Source: Pararhodospirillum photometricum DSM 122
GTDB lineage: Bacteria > Pseudomonadota > Alphaproteobacteria > Rhodospirillales > Rhodospirillaceae
DNA length: 12,637 nt
Reading direction: 5' to 3'
NCBI RefSeq assembly: GCF_000284415.1
Contig: NC_017059.1
Coordinates: forward strand, 3,620,143 to 3,632,779
Made by a program: the position numbers and the translations under genes. Of the stretch, positions 12,258-12,637 are shown in pieces. Under the pieces are notes generated by a model. It was not told the DNA's origin. It did not search any database and was given only the letters and a program-made list of their open reading frames with translations. Numbering within the stretch: position 1 is the first letter of the stretch; every line of letters begins with the position of its first letter.

Positions 12258-12637
12258 ATGGCCTCCCTTGACCACCTGATTAAAAAGTGGCCCCAGGAAA
12301 AAATCGACATAGGCCGACGTAATTTCGATCGGATCAACAAACATTTTGAAAAAATAATTAATAAAGGTTACGCCACTCTTGATCCATCGATTGGGGTGTT
12401 GCCGTTCTCTATCGTAGAAAAAGAAAGAAACAAGTTAAGAAAGCTCTGCGCCGGCCAAATTGATCAGGCACTCATTGCTGAAGAAAAGGTGCTGATCGAG
12501 GCCATTATTAGTAAGTATGATATATTTTCATATATGTCATCGGCTTATCCTGCCTATGCCGCCGAGGCAATGAAGTCTCTTCTTAAGGAGGCTAGCCTTT
12601 TTGAGGGATCAAAAGATCGGGCGATCGAAGTTTTTTT
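12258..12637 (+). CDS. Unidentified A+T-rich reading frame, 5' part (runs off window end)
   Basis: An open frame begins at ATG 12258, seven bases after a clear GAGGAGA ribosome binding site (12244-12250), and stays open for 126 codons to the window end. The partial product begins M-A-S-L-D-H-L-I-K-K-W-P-Q-E-K and is Lys/Glu/Ile-rich and mostly helical, with no signal peptide, membrane segment or motif I recognise. Charged helices dominate 1-36 and 52-87; a Tyr/Ala-rich part follows at 88-102. Codon choice (ATA, AGA, TTA, AAA, TAT, ATT) differs sharply from the GC-rich genes to the left, which points to horizontal acquisition. The function cannot be assigned. It is not obviously a reverse transcriptase, transposase, integrase or restriction subunit in the part visible, but decisive domains could lie beyond the edge. 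Confidence 0.75.
   Translation, partial: MASLDHLIKKWPQEKIDIGRRNFDRINKHFEKIINKGYATLDPSIGVLPFSIVEKERNKLRKLCAGQIDQALIAEEKVLIEAIISKYDIFSYMSSAYPAYAAEAMKSLLKEASLFEGSKDRAIEVF

Noticed and set aside
11850..12637. A retron or RNA-antitoxin module (structured RNA followed by a gene).
   Set aside because: The 126 visible residues show no reverse transcriptase or known toxin motif, and the repeats upstream are two diverged terminator-like units, not short tandem repeats. The missing right-hand sequence could reopen the question.
1..12637. CRISPR arrays, insertion sequences and attachment sites.
   Set aside because: No regularly spaced repeats, transposase frames or terminal inverted repeats with target duplications were seen.

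Overview
The window is GC-rich chromosomal DNA, very probably from an alphaproteobacterium of the Rhodospirillales (Rhodospirillum / Pararhodospirillum-like). That placement is inferred from protein character and from the SPOR - nagZ - M50 protease - scpA - scpB gene order; no rRNA or other marker gene is present. All genes are protein-coding; I see no tRNA, rRNA, insertion sequence or CRISPR array.

Left block (1-3765, + strand): a tightly overlapping operon holding the C-terminal end of a SPOR-domain protein, nagZ (peptidoglycan recycling), a site-2 protease-like membrane peptidase, and scpA and scpB (the non-SMC subunits of the condensin). It ends at a strong bidirectional hairpin shared with the convergent next gene.

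Middle block (3815-8532, - strand): a tyrosine phenol-lyase/tryptophanase-family PLP lyase with an unusual active site and a leader that can mask its ribosome binding site, then an operon reading glutamine-synthetase-like gene -> MFS transporter -> GNAT acetyltransferase. The synthetase gene is split by a single-base frameshift near 8256-8260. It diverges, across a 497-base gap rich in alternating complementary segments, from the next block.

Right-centre block (9030-11849): a small basic single-pass membrane protein plus a C-terminally extended bacteriohemerythrin (+ strand); convergent to these, a DHH phosphoesterase followed by a 75-residue Cys4 zinc-ribbon protein (- strand); divergent from the latter, an 82-residue protein of unknown function (+ strand).

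Right end (11850-12637): a gene-free 408-base stretch with several hairpins, two of them diverged copies of a terminator unit used elsewhere in the window, then the start of an A+T-richer reading frame running off the window end. Its codon use differs from everything to its left, which suggests the edge of an acquired region.

The most useful second looks are the frameshifted synthetase, the lyase with PLP-site substitutions and its leader, the structured 8778-8868 and 11850-12257 regions, the recurring GGGGAGGC terminator unit, and the unidentified edge gene at 12258. I found no complete new system that I can name.
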